Assembly (NCBI GenBank): GCA_021521415.1
Contig: JAIQDT010001746.1
Location: 349,388 to 413,387, forward strand
Source of the DNA: Bidens hawaiensis
Taxonomy: Eukaryota; Streptophyta; Magnoliopsida; Asterales; Asteraceae
Reading direction: 5' to 3'
Length of the DNA: 64,000 nucleotides
Position 1 is the first letter of the stretch, and each line of letters opens with the position of its first letter. Positions 22,948 through 34,697 of this stretch are shown piece by piece. The translations under genes were made by a program, and so were the position numbers. Below the pieces are notes generated by a model, which made no database searches, had not been told where the DNA came from, and worked only from the letters and a program-made list of their open reading frames with translations.

Positions 22948-25252
22948 TGTAACATCCCCAAAATTTTAGTCCAAATTTGACAACTTAGTGAAGTTGAAGG
23001 ATCAAAATTATTCTATAAAATATGTAATGAGAAAATTAAATAAAGAAAATAAAATATTTTATAAGGAAATAAAATATTCCATAAAGGAAGTCATCTCATG
23101 TTAGTAATATGGAATAAGGAAATTACATCCCACATGGAAAGATGTAAGAAAGTGGAAGCATTACACTTAAATATAAATAAATAAGGAAGTTAAAACTCAT
23201 CCCAAATGGAAAGTTGTAAAGATTAGGAAGCTCTTTATAAAGAGATCAAATCTCATAGTAATATTCTTTTATGCCTAGCATGCACCCAGTGGTCCTAGCG
23301 GAGGGCGCGAAGCACCCGACGCGCACGCTTACGGGCTCGGACGAAGGGCGTTGGGCGCAATGTGGCGCTTTGATGGCGCACTTTGCACTTCGCACGCTCG
23401 CATCGCCGCGAGCCACTTGATCCGCCTTAGTATTTTTGGACAATGGGAGTTAAACCCGGAAGTGACAAGCTAACAAAAGACAAGGGACTAAAAGTGAAAA
23501 ATTGAGTTCAGGGACTCATCGCGTAGAAAACAGGTCATCGCGTATCGCGATGGACCTTGATGAGTCAGAGGACACGTGGCAGCTTGTGGTAAGGCGGCGG
23601 AGGAATTGCGGCGCCGCGATACGCGACGGGATCACCAAGACCCATCGCGTACAGCGATGGGACCCAAAATCAGCCTATAAATAGGTGGCTCACGGCTCAT
23701 TCCCAATTCACACCAAATAACTTTCTCTCTCTAGAACTACTCTCTCACTACCTCGGTTTCCGGGCCGACCCGACAATCGTTACCTCGCAATCCGTGCCAC
23801 ATACCGACGATACCTCTAAGTGCGTGCCACTGAAAATAACCCAACAATCTATCTCAAAGTACGTGAACGACACGACGACCACATGCCGCCTCGTTTTGCG
23901 TGCCAACCATCATAGTGCGTGCCAAGCTCTGAGGTTCCAACAGTCTAAGCTCTAGAACGCGATAGAGAGTAGAGGTGTTGCTCATTAGTAATCAAACTCC
24001 GAATACCCGTGTAAGGTAGGGGTTCTGCCAAAGTCATGATTTTATTATTATATTACATGGCTTGGACTATAGTCAGGGGTATAGCCCAAACCTTGATCAT
24101 AAATATGTTTACATAAGCTTTGAACCTACAAAGGATTATAGTAATATTTCTTTACAATTAAGAAACATCAATTGTACATTCATTAATAAGAAAATATAGT
24201 TTCTTAACGATTAAGAAACATAAAATTTTACATTCAATACTAGCAGTTAATGAATGTTTCTTCTTGAAGAAGAAACAGATTATAGATGTTTCTTCATAAA
24301 GAAGAAACTCAGCATATGATTTGGTAAATAAACAGAAAGACTACAGGTCTCAATATTTTATTCAAACGAATGATCAATCAAGGTTTAAAGCTATCAAAAC
24401 CAAACTAAGGGTCTGTAGCTGGATCAGATGACGATCCAGATATTTATATAAACCTATTTTATAATAGGTCAATCATCAATCAATCAATCAATCACAGTCA
24501 AGGTTTCAAACGAGATCACCAATCATTCAGAACAGACAATCACAGGTGAATACATTAACCTTTTCAATTCATCAAAACATATTTTTACTAGATAAGATGA
24601 ACGGGTGTTTGTCTAACGAGTCAGTCAATGTTTTCATGAGATTATATGTTCTCTAAATCATTATAATACAATATAGAAAATAAAGGCAACTCAGACCAAA
24701 TACACATGTGTCTGGATCCAAACATAACTGTTCAGTCCATTAATCAATGGCCAGGGAGGCTGCGGGCTAACGGTCATAACTAGTTCTCCTTGTAGGGGCT
24801 ATACTCATATAGCTCGGGGGAACAATTGTGTGTGTGTAGGGTAGTGGTACAAAGCCCAGATGTGGTCGTGCATCTACTGAGTGTTAGAGAAAACTATAAT
24901 TGTATTGTAATGTCATTCAATATTTTATAGAGTCATAAGTGTTCACTAGCATATAGCTGACGTATTTTCCCACATTTCAGGAAAACATATTAGCACAGGT
25001 ACCAAGGAATGAAGATAGACGCTCGCAAGGTAAAGATGGCTCAGTTTTAAATTATCAAAATATTATAAATAATATTGAAACATGATTTATAAATCAAACA
25101 CTCGGGTATTTATTATCCGACAAGCTTTCATATAAAATTAATATTTTATTATAACCTAAGTCTTCCGCTAAAACGAACCGCAACTCTGATGTATTTACAA
25201 AACAGGTACCAACTATTGGTCATACGCCTAGGCCCTAAGCCGGGGTGTGACA
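22948..25252 (+). repeat. 3' LTR of the 8.0-kb gag-only element
   Basis: 2,305 bp, nearly identical to 17223-19543 apart from scattered substitutions and small indels. One indel removes most of the first CATCGCG palindrome (near 23517) and another alters the GC-rich block. Confidence 0.92.
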
Positions 25253-25388
25253 AATTGACCTTGAGAAAGTACATACAGATTTTCATAAGGCTGACTTATT
25301 TACCAAGGCATTTGATAAAACACGTTTTAAATTTTTGCTTGGTTTAAATGGCCTAACGACCCTTGCTGATATCCTAAAATTAGGATAA
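25253..25388 (+). pseudogene. pol: Last codons of Sirevirus RNase H, beyond the insertion
   Basis: After the target duplication AATTG the pol frame resumes with the ADLFTKAF block that closes copia RNase H, and ends in TAA at 25386-25388. This confirms that the 8.0-kb element split one gene. Confidence 0.88.
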
Positions 25389-27262
25389 CTATAAATTTTA
25401 TTTTGGTTTTGGCTTTTAAGGGGGGGGGGGGGTTATTAAAATACAAAAAGAATGTGTTTTTCGTTTGCATAGATAAAATCCAAAAACATTTAAAAATTTA
25501 AAACTTCAAAAATAGTGTGTTTTCATTAGTGTGTTTTTATGACTTTAGTTTTTATGTTTTAAAATTTGAAAAAATCCAAAAACAATTTAAAATCTGAAAA
25601 AGACAAAAGGATTGTTAATTTCTAGTTTGTAAAGAAAAATCTGAAAAGACAAAAAGATTGTGTTTTTTATATGTAAAGAGAAAAACCAAAAAGATTTTTG
25701 TTTGCGTTCGCTGAAAATTATGTCAGTCATATAAGTTTGTGGAGCATGCCTGCATGTTTTGGTCCTGTTATCTACTAGTAGATTGATAGGATAGCCATTA
25801 ATCTATAGACTTAAAGTAACTGGGGCGATTAAAGTTTATTTATTTAAAATGCTCCTCAAAATTTTGAGTTTTTTTTAAGCAAAAAGATAAAATGATAGTA
25901 CATTGATTATTTGACCCTAAATCCAGTAACAAATAAGCTTAAAAGACTGAGTGCTTAATCATTGGTGCATTGGTAGGTCTTAAACAAGTTGTTAAAGTAA
26001 AGTAAGTGATATAAACATAAAGAAAAGCCAAATTGAAAGAGGTGTTAGTCTCTAGCAAAAGTCTCGGTGAGGATGGCAGAAATGTAATAACCAGTCATAC
26101 TCAAGCCTTATAGTTGTTGATCACCCAAAAATATAATAAAGCAAATAACAAGCGTAAAGATTATGGACACTGTGAGTCTTTATGCGGCTTAATCATCTGG
26201 GTATTCATAACATGAATATTTCATTCGCTTTTAGAGCAAACCCAAAGTCATTAAACTTGATCACTGCTATACTTCGTACAATCCAAATTACTGACTTGAT
26301 CAAAATCCATTGTTAGTCATACAATTGTTCCTCCCTTGCGCGCGTCTCATAACCAACAAGCAACGGACCCCAAGAGATACAATGTATGTAAGCCGGCAGA
26401 TGGACTCATGCATCTCACTCACAGTAAAGGAAACTTAATGCATTGCTCAAAAGTTGTAAAATTCTCAAATTTTTGATCAACACTATAACGGTTTAAGTCA
26501 AGTTGGGGTGATTTGGCAATAAGCTTGAACCGAGATTAGGGGCTGATAGTTTTTGATATTCTGTGCGCAAATTGACCATTAATCATATCACAAAAATTTT
26601 TGAAGGCTTGTTATAAGATTTAAGTGGACAACAATATCAATGACCCACTTAACGTTAGTCATAATATCACTGAAATATAAAACTGTGATGGAAGGACATT
26701 TTGATCAATATAATTCTCTGCTCAAACTCAACAAAAATACAAAAATATGTACTACTTTTGAAAATCATAGAAAACACAAAAAGATTGTCTATTTCTTGGT
26801 TCGGGTATTTTTTTCATGTAAATACATTCTTTAAATATTACAAAATACCAAACATACTTTTAATTTTCGCTTTACATATTATTTAATTTCTTTTAAGTTA
26901 TGTTTTAAAGAATTATTTAATTATTTAATTCTTTATTTATTTAATTCATTTATTTAAACTAAAATTTAAATTGTAATTCGTTAATTTATGGCTAATGAAT
27001 TAGGTCATTTTAACGAACTACATTCTAGTTCGTTATCCAAATTCGCTTCCACACTCTGTAACGAATGGCTTCAATTCATTAAGCATAAACTAACGAATTA
27101 GACACGAATTGAATCTAATTCGTCATGACACGTGTTAAAAGAATCAAACGAATCAGTCGATTCGTTAATTCAAATTTCAAACAAATCATCTGATTCGTTA
27201 CCTTGGAAACCGTGTTGTGTCAGATTATATAGGGAAATTTGAAGGTGGTTCGTCACTTATTC
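25389..27262 (+). other. Sirevirus post-pol non-coding region with an internal G tract
   Basis: No coding potential. A run of 13 G (25420-25432), preceded by TTTTAA, resembles a polypurine tract far from the LTR. From about 26980 to 27200 TTCGTTA/TAACGAA motifs recur in both orientations, as in the leader. The Tekay element interrupts at 27263. Confidence 0.7.
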
Positions 27263-28320
27263 TGAAATAACTGTTAAATAATTATTTATATATATATATA
27301 TGAATAAGTGAATAACAATAATAACAACTATATACAACATAATATGGAAATTTTATAATAGTAATAATGATTCAATATAAAAAAATATAAATGTGTGTAC
27401 ATTCACAGCCTCCCTTTCAGTGGGAAAACAAAGATAGATATGAAAATAAGTAAATTCAGCAATAATAATTGTGGTGGAGATGAGTTGCAGTAGGTGTCTT
27501 CTTCATTTTGGAAACCATAATTTTAGCTTTGTCTTTTTCACCAACATAGGTAGCAAATAATATATTTTCACAATCTCTTCAAGAAATCGTATAAACAACC
27601 TTATCAAATCATTTCTGTCCACTGTAGCACTGTGACCCTCTCAACTACTATATAAATTGAATTAACCCTAACCACATATAGAAAAAGAAAAACTAAAAGA
27701 CTCACTTCAGAAAATCCTTTAGCCATCTCCAATCAACCAGTTTCCATATATTCTAAAACCAAATCCCCCACAACTTCGACGATTCTGACGACCAAAGCCA
27801 ACTGCTGTCGCACGTCGCCACCACCACCTTTATTTCGTTCACCAACGCGACTTCACCATTCACGTTCCTCCACCTCCCACCACCATACCCCCCATATCTG
27901 TTAATAACTTAACCGCCCGCTATCACCGCGAAACCACCCAACGTAACAACAAGTCGACGTCTCCATACTCTTGAATCCTCATCCAACCCTTAGAAAACGC
28001 GAGCCAAGGCGCCGCCACCTGATTGCGTTTTCCGTTTACCACCACCAACGATCGGAGTACCATCGGTTGTTTGAAAACATCACCGCCATCGCTGTTCGCG
28101 TTTATTTCGGGAAGTATCTTTGCCACCGTATCGCGAGTCCAACCAAGGTAAACCGAACGTGAACCTATATAAAACATCTAGATAAGTTAAACATGATTCA
28201 TGACATAAAACAAAAAGGTTTACAATATGGCCATCTAGCTTATGTTATGATGAGTTAGCATGTTAAAGATGACAAAACAGAAATAGTGAATAAAGCAATT
28301 AAATCTGAATAGTAAACATG

Positions 28321-28410
28321 GAAACTCATAAGCTCCACTGGTTAAGATGTTTCAGTTTTAAACAGAAGGTCCAGAGTTCGAAACCCCTTTGCTGCATCTA
28401 TTTTCTTTTT
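28321..28410 (+). ncRNA. tRNA-like module 1 in the Tekay LTR
   Basis: An A-box-like TAAGCTCCACTGG (28329-28341) continues into GGTTAAG as in a tRNA D loop. A B-box-like AGTTCGAAACC (28375-28385) follows, then a T-run (28401-28410) that could end Pol III transcription. The copy in the other LTR has a perfect GGTTCGAAACC. Probably a tRNA-derived, SINE-like relic rather than a working tRNA. Confidence 0.5.
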
Positions 28411-28470
28411 AAGATTATCAGCTCACTTTAAGTATATAACTAACAGTTTCAAAAGTTATATTCACAAGCT

Positions 28471-28552
28471 GGTTGTTGGTCTGTTGGTTAAGTTGTTGGA
28501 TTGCGATAGAACAGATGCAGGTTCGAAACCCGTAGGTAGCAATCATTTTTTT
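28471..28552 (+). ncRNA. tRNA-like module 2 in the Tekay LTR
   Basis: The best of the three. GGTTGTT at 28471-28477 can pair over seven positions (two G-U) with AGCAATC at 28538-28544, forming an acceptor stem with one unpaired A and then T7 (28546-28552). TTGGTTAAG fits a D loop, and GGTTCGAAACC (28520-28530) is a perfect B box in a T arm. The 75-base length suits a tRNA. I could not derive a convincing anticodon arm. The other LTR keeps the same pairs (36375-36449). Confidence 0.5.
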
Positions 28553-28611
28553 AAATAGCTTAACAGCTCCTTTAACTGATTTGTTTAACTGTTTCTGTAA
28601 ACATTAGCAAG

Positions 28612-28696
28612 TGTTGAATTAGTTCGAATGGTTATCAATAAATAAATAAATCGCTATTCACGAGTTCAAACCCCACCCATGAAAAACTATTTTTTT
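28612..28696 (+). ncRNA. tRNA-like module 3 in the Tekay LTR, most degraded
   Basis: A D-loop-like GAATGGTTAT (28626-28635), a B-box-like GAGTTCAAACC (28662-28672) and T7 at 28690-28696. The sequence between modules 2 and 3 resembles that between 1 and 2 (ACAGCTC, then AAC-GTTTC), giving a diverged tandem period of about 145 bp. Confidence 0.4.
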
Positions 28697-29909
28697 AAAC
28701 CTTGTTTGATATGCATCCATAATTTTTTTTAAACATTTAAATAATATTCTTGTTAAAATATATAAATAAGAGATATCGATCTCGTTAATAATAGTTATTT
28801 TTCTTAATCAAACGACTCTATGTTTTCATATATACATAAGATAAAATCCGACTATAAACTTATAAAAACTGTACACGAACTTATGAGTTACGTGCATACA
28901 ATGTAGGGTGATTAAAAGAGCGTCACTTATATAATTTTATCTCCTAAGAAAACTAATCAGCAATCAAGGTACGGATCCTAACCCCCTCCCTATTGTTAAT
29001 ATTTTCGATTGTTGTAAACCCCGTTGATATTATATACCTTTGGAACTCCTAACGTCTTTGACACCTCGATTCATTTGGTCGTCCGTTCGATTCATGTTCA
29101 GATTATGATTTGATATTTGACTTGTTAGCATGCGATATATTTGTTATTACATTGTACTCGTTATCGCATGTTTCGTGATTTACTAAGATATGAATTGTTA
29201 TTGTATAACTCAGATTATTTGTACTTTGTTACCCTGAGCACTCGCTTCTCGTGGAGTGTCCCACGGGCATAACATTATGGCATCGATGTTATGTGCTCCT
29301 TCCGTGACGGAGAGATTAGTTCACGGCGTCTCTTAAGTACAGGTGTGGTAAATAGCTATTAGGAGGCGTATGGATATATCCTAGTTCAATTTTTCAGTTC
29401 CAGTTTCAGGAAATGGTTGTGGGTATGCCAACTTACGCCATTTCGGGTGATTGACATATAGGAGTGGCCCCCTGTATGTCGTCACATATTATCAGACTCA
29501 GTTATGCTTATTGGTACATCCGTATGATATGTTTCAGTTCAGTTATTTCAGTTATATGATCCTAATTAGTTATATGTTATCATATATTGTGATATTGTAT
29601 TCAGTTAATTATTACTGCTTTTGAGCCTTAATATTCTGTACTGGGCATTCGGCTCATTCCGTAAATCTTTTTACCCTTCAGGTTCACAGGATACTTTGGG
29701 CGGGATCAAGAGAGAAGCCTAAAACTTAGGAATAATTGGAAGATGTATGCTAAGCTTATGTTATCTGAATAATATGTAATTTGGACTTAGTATTTGAACT
29801 ATCAGTAGTACGTACCTTCTAATGAAGTAATTGAATTATGTCTTTTTGTCTCTGTATACCTCCGTACATTGTGACACGTGAGCCTATCCGGGTTGGGGTG
29901 TTACAGCTA

Positions 29910-29921
29910 TGGTATCAGAGC
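29910..29921 (+). promoter_or_regulatory. Primer-binding site, initiator tRNA-Met type
   Basis: TGGTATCAGAGC, a perfect match to the plant initiator tRNA-Met complement, 4 bp after the LTR. Confidence 0.9.
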
Positions 29922-30079
29922 AAATGCTCTTTCCTGTAGAAAATTTAAGCGTTAGTAGTTAAAACCTGTGAGGATTGGGTAGACATTTAGGTTTAATCCT
30001 AATAGGTTAGGAACCTCCTTAGGTATCTTTGTTTTCTCTCCTTCCAATTTGTATTCTAACCCTCTTGACATCTTTTTAG

Positions 30080-31250
30080 ATGCCGCCTCGTCGTCAAACC
30101 CGCATGACCACTCGCGCAACTAATGATTCGGCTTAGAATGAAACTCCGGTTGATCAAAACATGGTTTCTGCTATTAATCAAGCTTTTGTAGGACTACTTC
30201 CGAACCTTATTGCACAAACCGTGGAAGCAATTATGCAACAAACTCGTTCTGAAGGACGCGTTAATGTTACTCCTAATTCTGGAGCTGTGATTGATGAGAA
30301 TGCCACTGCTGAAAGCATCCATGTGTGGCTCCAGAGATTTCAAAAACATAAGCCCAGATCTTTTAGTCATGCTGCTACTCCTTTGGAAGCACGAAACTGG
30401 ATAGCACACATTGAGAAGATCTTTGAAGTATTAGGAGTTGTAGATCAGTATAAAGTCAGACTAGCCACCTACAAACTAGAAGATGATGCACAAACATGGT
30501 GGGAAGGCCATAAGCAAGTCAAAGAAGGAGACACTTATGATGTACTCTTTCATGGGCTGATTTTTGTACCCTCTTTTATGAGAAGTATTTCTCTACAGCT
30601 GACAGAGAAGCCAACGTAAGGGAGTATGCTGTTATACGACAGAGGGATGATGAACCAGCTTTAGAGTTTATGACTCGATTCTCAAGATTGGCTGGTATTA
30701 TTGGGAGTGCAGCAGGCTCAGCACAAGAGCAGGCAGAAAAATGTAAATGGGCAGTCTGTGATCGCATTCGAAAGTCAATCATGTTTATGAAGTTCTAAGA
30801 CCTTACTGAGGTAGGTGATGCCATTAAGACCTTTGAATTCGAGAGGAAAGAATTCTTGTCTCGAGTTGGAGAAAATAAGAAAAGAGACCGAGATGGGCAA
30901 CCAAAGCAGGCTATGGTCCAATCATCATCTATTGTTGCTCAACATCAAGACCGTAGGGTTCAAGCTAATCGAAACCTTGGCAATCAAGCACGTCCATGGC
31001 AACCTAAAACCCAAAACCATAAACCCGCTCAGAATCAGATTCAGCCGTATACAGGACCGATCAGAGCTCAACCACTGGATCAATATGGAAGCCCGAACCA
31101 GACCACGAGCTCTACATGTAACATTTGTGGCAAGAAACATGGGGCGTCCGTCATAAAGCTATGGGAGCATGTTTCAGGTGTGGCCAGATGGGGCATATGA
31201 TTAAATATTTCCCTAAACCAGATACTAAGAAAATTGCTGGAGGAAAAGTT
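30080..31250 (+). pseudogene. gag: Tekay Gag, broken
   Basis: Begins MPPRRQTR at 30080, with an in-frame TAG at 30134-30136. The gag domain follows (WIAHIEKIFEVL, then DDAQTWWEG near 30490). A frameshift near 30560-30590, a TAA near 30797 and another frameshift near 31130 break the rest. The zinc knuckle CFRCGQMGHMIKYF has Phe in place of its last Cys, so it could not bind zinc normally. Confidence 0.87.
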
Positions 31251-31940
31251 GCACCACCAGACACTGGGGGAAGAGTGTTTGCACTTTCTGCTACTGATGC
31301 TGCTAATGCTCAAGGTACTGTATCTGGAACCCTTCATCTTGGTGAACGTAGTATCTATGTTTTATTTGATACGTGTCCAGCATACTCTATAGTTTCTCTA
31401 TCGTTTACTAAGTACCTTCCTATTAGACCAACCCCGATAGATCCCACTCTGACTATTTCCACTCTGATGGAAAATTCAATCGTAATCACTCACGTTTATA
31501 AAGATTGTCCAATCCGTATTGAATCCGTCGTGTGTAACGCGGATCTATTTCCGATGCATGTGCCTGACTTTGATGTTATCCTTGGAATGTATTGGTTAAC
31601 CAGTCATCGTGTGACTATTGTTTGTTATTCAAAACGTGTCGTATTTGGTGATCTTAGTTGTCCTAAACTCGTCTATCAAGGTATTGTACCCCATAAGACT
31701 CTTAAGATTATTTCTGCGCTCAAAGCTCGTAAGCTTATATTGCATGGTTGTGCTGGATTCTTAGCCTCGATTAAAGATACCTCTGTTATCCAAAAAGACA
31801 TTGATAGCCATCCTGTTGTTTGCGACTACCCTGATGTATTTCCGGAAGAATTACCAGGACTACCGCCTAACCGTGATATTGAGTTCACAATCGATTTAAT
31901 CCCTGGTGCCGAGCCGATTTCAAAAGCACCTACCGTATGG
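31251..31940 (+). pseudogene. pol: Tekay aspartic protease with altered active site
   Basis: A retropepsin-like domain with the leader GRVFALSATDA and the strand VLFDT from about 31358. The active-site triplet, normally Asp-Thr-Gly, reads Asp-Thr-Cys (VLFDTCPAYS), which should abolish activity. The later hydrophobic block FDVILGMYWL is kept. A one-base frame change near 31932 separates it from RT. Confidence 0.85.
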
Positions 31941-32743
31941 CTCCGTTAGAATTAAAGGAACTAAAGGAGCAATTGCAAGAATTGCTAGAACTGGGATTCA
32001 TAAGACCAAGTGTCTCACCATGGGGTGCACCGGTCTTATTCGTAAAGAAGGACGGTAGCATGCGTTTATGCATTGACTACCGAGAGTTGAATAAGATTAC
32101 CATTAGAAATCGGTACCCTCTACCTCGTATAGATGACCTTTTCGACCAACTTCAGGGCGCTCAGTTCTTCTCAAAAATTGATCTAAGGTCAGGTTATCAT
32201 CAGCTAAAGATCAAGAAAGAGGATGTTCCTAAAACTGCTTTTCGTACTCGCTATGGTCATTATGAGTTTTTGGTTATGCATTTTGGGCTAACCAATGCTC
32301 CTGCAGTTTTCATGGACTTGATGCACCGAGTATTTCATGAGTTCTTGGATAAATTCGTTATTGTCTTCATCGACGATATCTTGGTATATTCTAGAAGTAA
32401 GGAAGAGCACGAGGAACACCTGCATAAAGTGCTTGGGACGTTGCGACAAAAAAAGTTGTATGCAAAGTTTTCAAAATGCGACTTTTGGCTCAACCAGGTT
32501 GCATTCTTTGGTCATATAGTATCCGCCGAAGGAATCAAGATGGACCCCGCCAAGATCGAGGCAATTACAAATTATCCTAGACCCACTTCTACTACAGAAG
32601 TTCGAAGTTTCTTAGGCTTGGCTGGATACTATCGAAGATTTGTAGAAGGATTTTCCGTTATTGCCTCACCCCTTACGCAGTTGTTGAGGAAAGGAGTAAA
32701 GTATTCCTGGAATGAGGAGCGAGAAGGAGTTTTGAAGAATTGA
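31937..32743 (+). pseudogene. pol: Tekay reverse transcriptase
   Basis: An open 268-codon stretch spanning almost the whole Ty3 [43 protein letters not shown] with the first catalytic Asp, and the active site [10 protein letters not shown] (Asp pair at 32372-32377). Thumb and connection segments follow ([24 protein letters not shown]). A frame change at the end separates it from RNase H, so no complete polyprotein is made. Confidence 0.92.
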
Positions 32744-33381
32744 AGAAACGACTCGTATCTGCTCCGATACTTACTCTGCCTTCTGGATCAGGAGGCTTCC
32801 AAATCTACAGTGATGCTTCAAAGAAAGGCCTTGGTTGTGTGTTGATGAAACACGGTAAAGTCATTGCTTATGCCTCGCGTCAATTAAAGCCTTATGAGGT
32901 TAATTATCCGACGCATGACTTGGAGTTAGCCGCTGTAGTCTTCGCGTTGAAAATTTGGCGTCACTATCTCTACGACGAGACTTGCGACATATTCACTGAC
33001 CACAAAAGCCTCAAGTATTTATTTACGCAAAAAGAACTAAATATGAGGCAACAAAGATGGTTAGAGCTCCTGAAAGACTATGACGCAAATATTCAGTACC
33101 ATCCGGGAAAAGCTAATGTAGTAGCTGATGCATTGAGTAGAAAGAGTTTTGGTACAGTATCTTGTCTTCAAATCCACCCTCGTATAATCTATGATCTGGA
33201 TAGATTGGGTGTCGGTATTCATGTTGGTGATTCTAATGGTTACCTAGCTAGAATGCAAATCGAGCCTGACCTAATATCTCGGATTAAAGATGCACAGAAG
33301 TACGATGGCGAATTATGGGCGATAGTGCAAAACCTCGAGGTAGGCAACAATCGGAATTCCGAATGGATGAGCATGGTGTGA
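32740..33381 (+). pseudogene. pol: Tekay RNase H
   Basis: A Ty3 RNase H (about 32770-33150) with [40 protein letters not shown] and ADALSRK, so the catalytic acidic residues are present. A tether segment follows and ends in a frame change near 33320-33380. Its ATG is internal to the ancestral polyprotein, not a true start. Confidence 0.9.
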
Positions 33382-34061
33382 TTTGGTGTGGCAAAAGATT
33401 GTGTGTGCCTGATGATTCCGCTCTTCGTGAGTCGTTACTAGCTGAGGCACATAGTTTACCATTCTCTATTCACCCGGGATCTACAAAGATGTATCGAGAA
33501 TTACGTCAAAACTTTTGGTGGAGTGGAATGAAGGAAGACGTTGCCAGATACGTAAGTAGATGTCTCACTTGTCAACAAGTAAAGATTGAGCACCAGCGGG
33601 CCAGTGGTTTATTGCAGCCGTTGGAAATTCCCGTATGGAAATGGGATGAAATTTCAATGGATTTTGTTACGGGTTTACCAAAGACCTTTAAGAAGAATGA
33701 TACTACATGGGTAGTTGTTGACAGACTATCTAAATCAGCACACTTATTACCTATTCAAGAAAAATTTCCAGTGAGTAAATTATCCGAAATATTCCTTCAG
33801 GAAATTATTCGACTACATGGTACCCCGTCTTCGATCGTTTCAGATAGAGATCCACGATTCACTTCATGTTTTTGGAAAGGCTTCCAAGCAGCTTGGGGCA
33901 CACGTTTGAAGTTTAGCACCGCTTTCCATCCACAGACAGACGGTCAATCAGAGCGCACAATTCAGACTTTAGAAGATATGCTTCGTGCTTGTGCACTTGA
34001 GTGGACGGGTAACTGGGATGAATATTTATGCCTTGTTGAGTTTGCTTACAACAATAGCTAG
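33315..34061 (+). pseudogene. pol: Tekay integrase, zinc-binding and catalytic domains
   Basis: The HHCC zinc domain is intact (H in AEAHSLPF and SIHPG; C in SRCLTCQQ). The DDE core has its three acidic residues in SMDFVTGLP, IVSDRDPRFTS and QTDGQSERTIQ. A TAG at 34059-34061 cuts it from the C-terminal domain. It would insert element DNA into chromatin if complete. Confidence 0.92.
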
Positions 34062-34076
34062 CAAGCAAGTATAGGA

Positions 34077-34697
34077 ATGGCTCTATTTGAACTCATATAC
34101 GGTCGAAAGTGTCGAGCACCAACATGTTGGGAAGAAGTAGGAGAAAAGATCATTGAAGGACCCGAGTTAGTCCAAATTACAAACGAAAAGGTCACTGTTG
34201 CTCGAGAAAAGCTTAAAGAAGCTCAAAGTCGACAAAAGAGTTATGCAGATCAGCATTGGCGGGCACTCGAGTTTCAAGTCGGCGATCATGTGTTTCTGAA
34301 AGTATCACCTTGTCATGGTGTTCGTAGATTCGGTATGAAGGGAAAGCTTAGCCCTCGTTATATCGGGCCATTTGAGATTCTCGAGAGAATTGGAGAAGTT
34401 TCGTATCGTTTGCCATTACCTCCACAACTTTCACATGTTCATAACGTGTTTCATGTGTCCTTGTTGAGAGGATATAATTACCATCCGCTTCACGTCATTA
34501 GTTATCCACTACATAAGATCCATGAAGATCTCTCGTATGAAGAGGAACCCGAAGCAATTCTGGATCGACAAGAAAGAGTTATGCGTAGAATAGTAATTCC
34601 TTTTGTTAAGGTTCTATGGAAGAACCACTCCGAGCGTGAAGCTACATGGGAAACTGAAGAGTCAGTTCGTTCCGCATATCCGAATTTGTTCGAGTGA
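34077..34697 (+). pseudogene. pol: Tekay integrase C-terminus with chromodomain-like end
   Basis: 206 residues in frame with the integrase beyond the stop: GRKCRAPTCWEE, the GPFEILERIG SH3-like stretch, HNVFHVSLLR, then a terminal segment of about 50 residues (EAILDRQERVMRR, then WKNHSEREATWETEE) matching the chromodomain of Tekay-type chromoviruses. That domain is thought to steer insertion to heterochromatin. Confidence 0.9.

Larger units (their letters stand above)
17223..25252 (+). mobile_element. Gag-only LTR retrotransposon (TR-GAG type), 8.0 kb
   Basis: The LTRs are 17223-19543 and 22948-25252. The duplication AATTG (17218-17222 and 25253-25257) places the insertion in the Sirevirus RNase H frame. 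A tRNA-Met-type primer site and a polypurine tract are both present. The internal 3.4 kb holds one intact gag and no protease, RT, RNase H or integrase. This matches the described class of terminal-repeat elements carrying only gag. Type of LTR end, primer site and pre-PPT motif link it to Ty3 chromoviruses of the Tekay/Del group. Confidence 0.9.
27263..29905 (+). repeat. 5' LTR of the Tekay-type element
   Basis: 2,643 bp starting TGAAATAACTG and ending GGGGTGTTACA. A TATA-like CTATATAAATTG lies at 27648-27659. Downstream is a string of three tRNA-like modules (28321-28696). Confidence 0.88.

Noticed and set aside
17223..25252. Reading the 8-kb interruption of Sirevirus pol as a giant intron
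   Set aside because: It has its own LTRs, primer site, polypurine tract and a 5-bp target duplication; it is an insertion.
27923..28177. An 84-codon minus-strand frame conserved in both Tekay LTRs (also 35823-36077)
   Set aside because: It lies antisense in an LTR; the second copy exists because LTRs are copied as a pair, not through coding constraint, and no domain is recognisable.
28471..28545. A functional tRNA gene
   Set aside because: The acceptor stem and B box are good, but the A box is imperfect and no convincing anticodon arm forms. The unit is also one of three diverged repeats inside an LTR.
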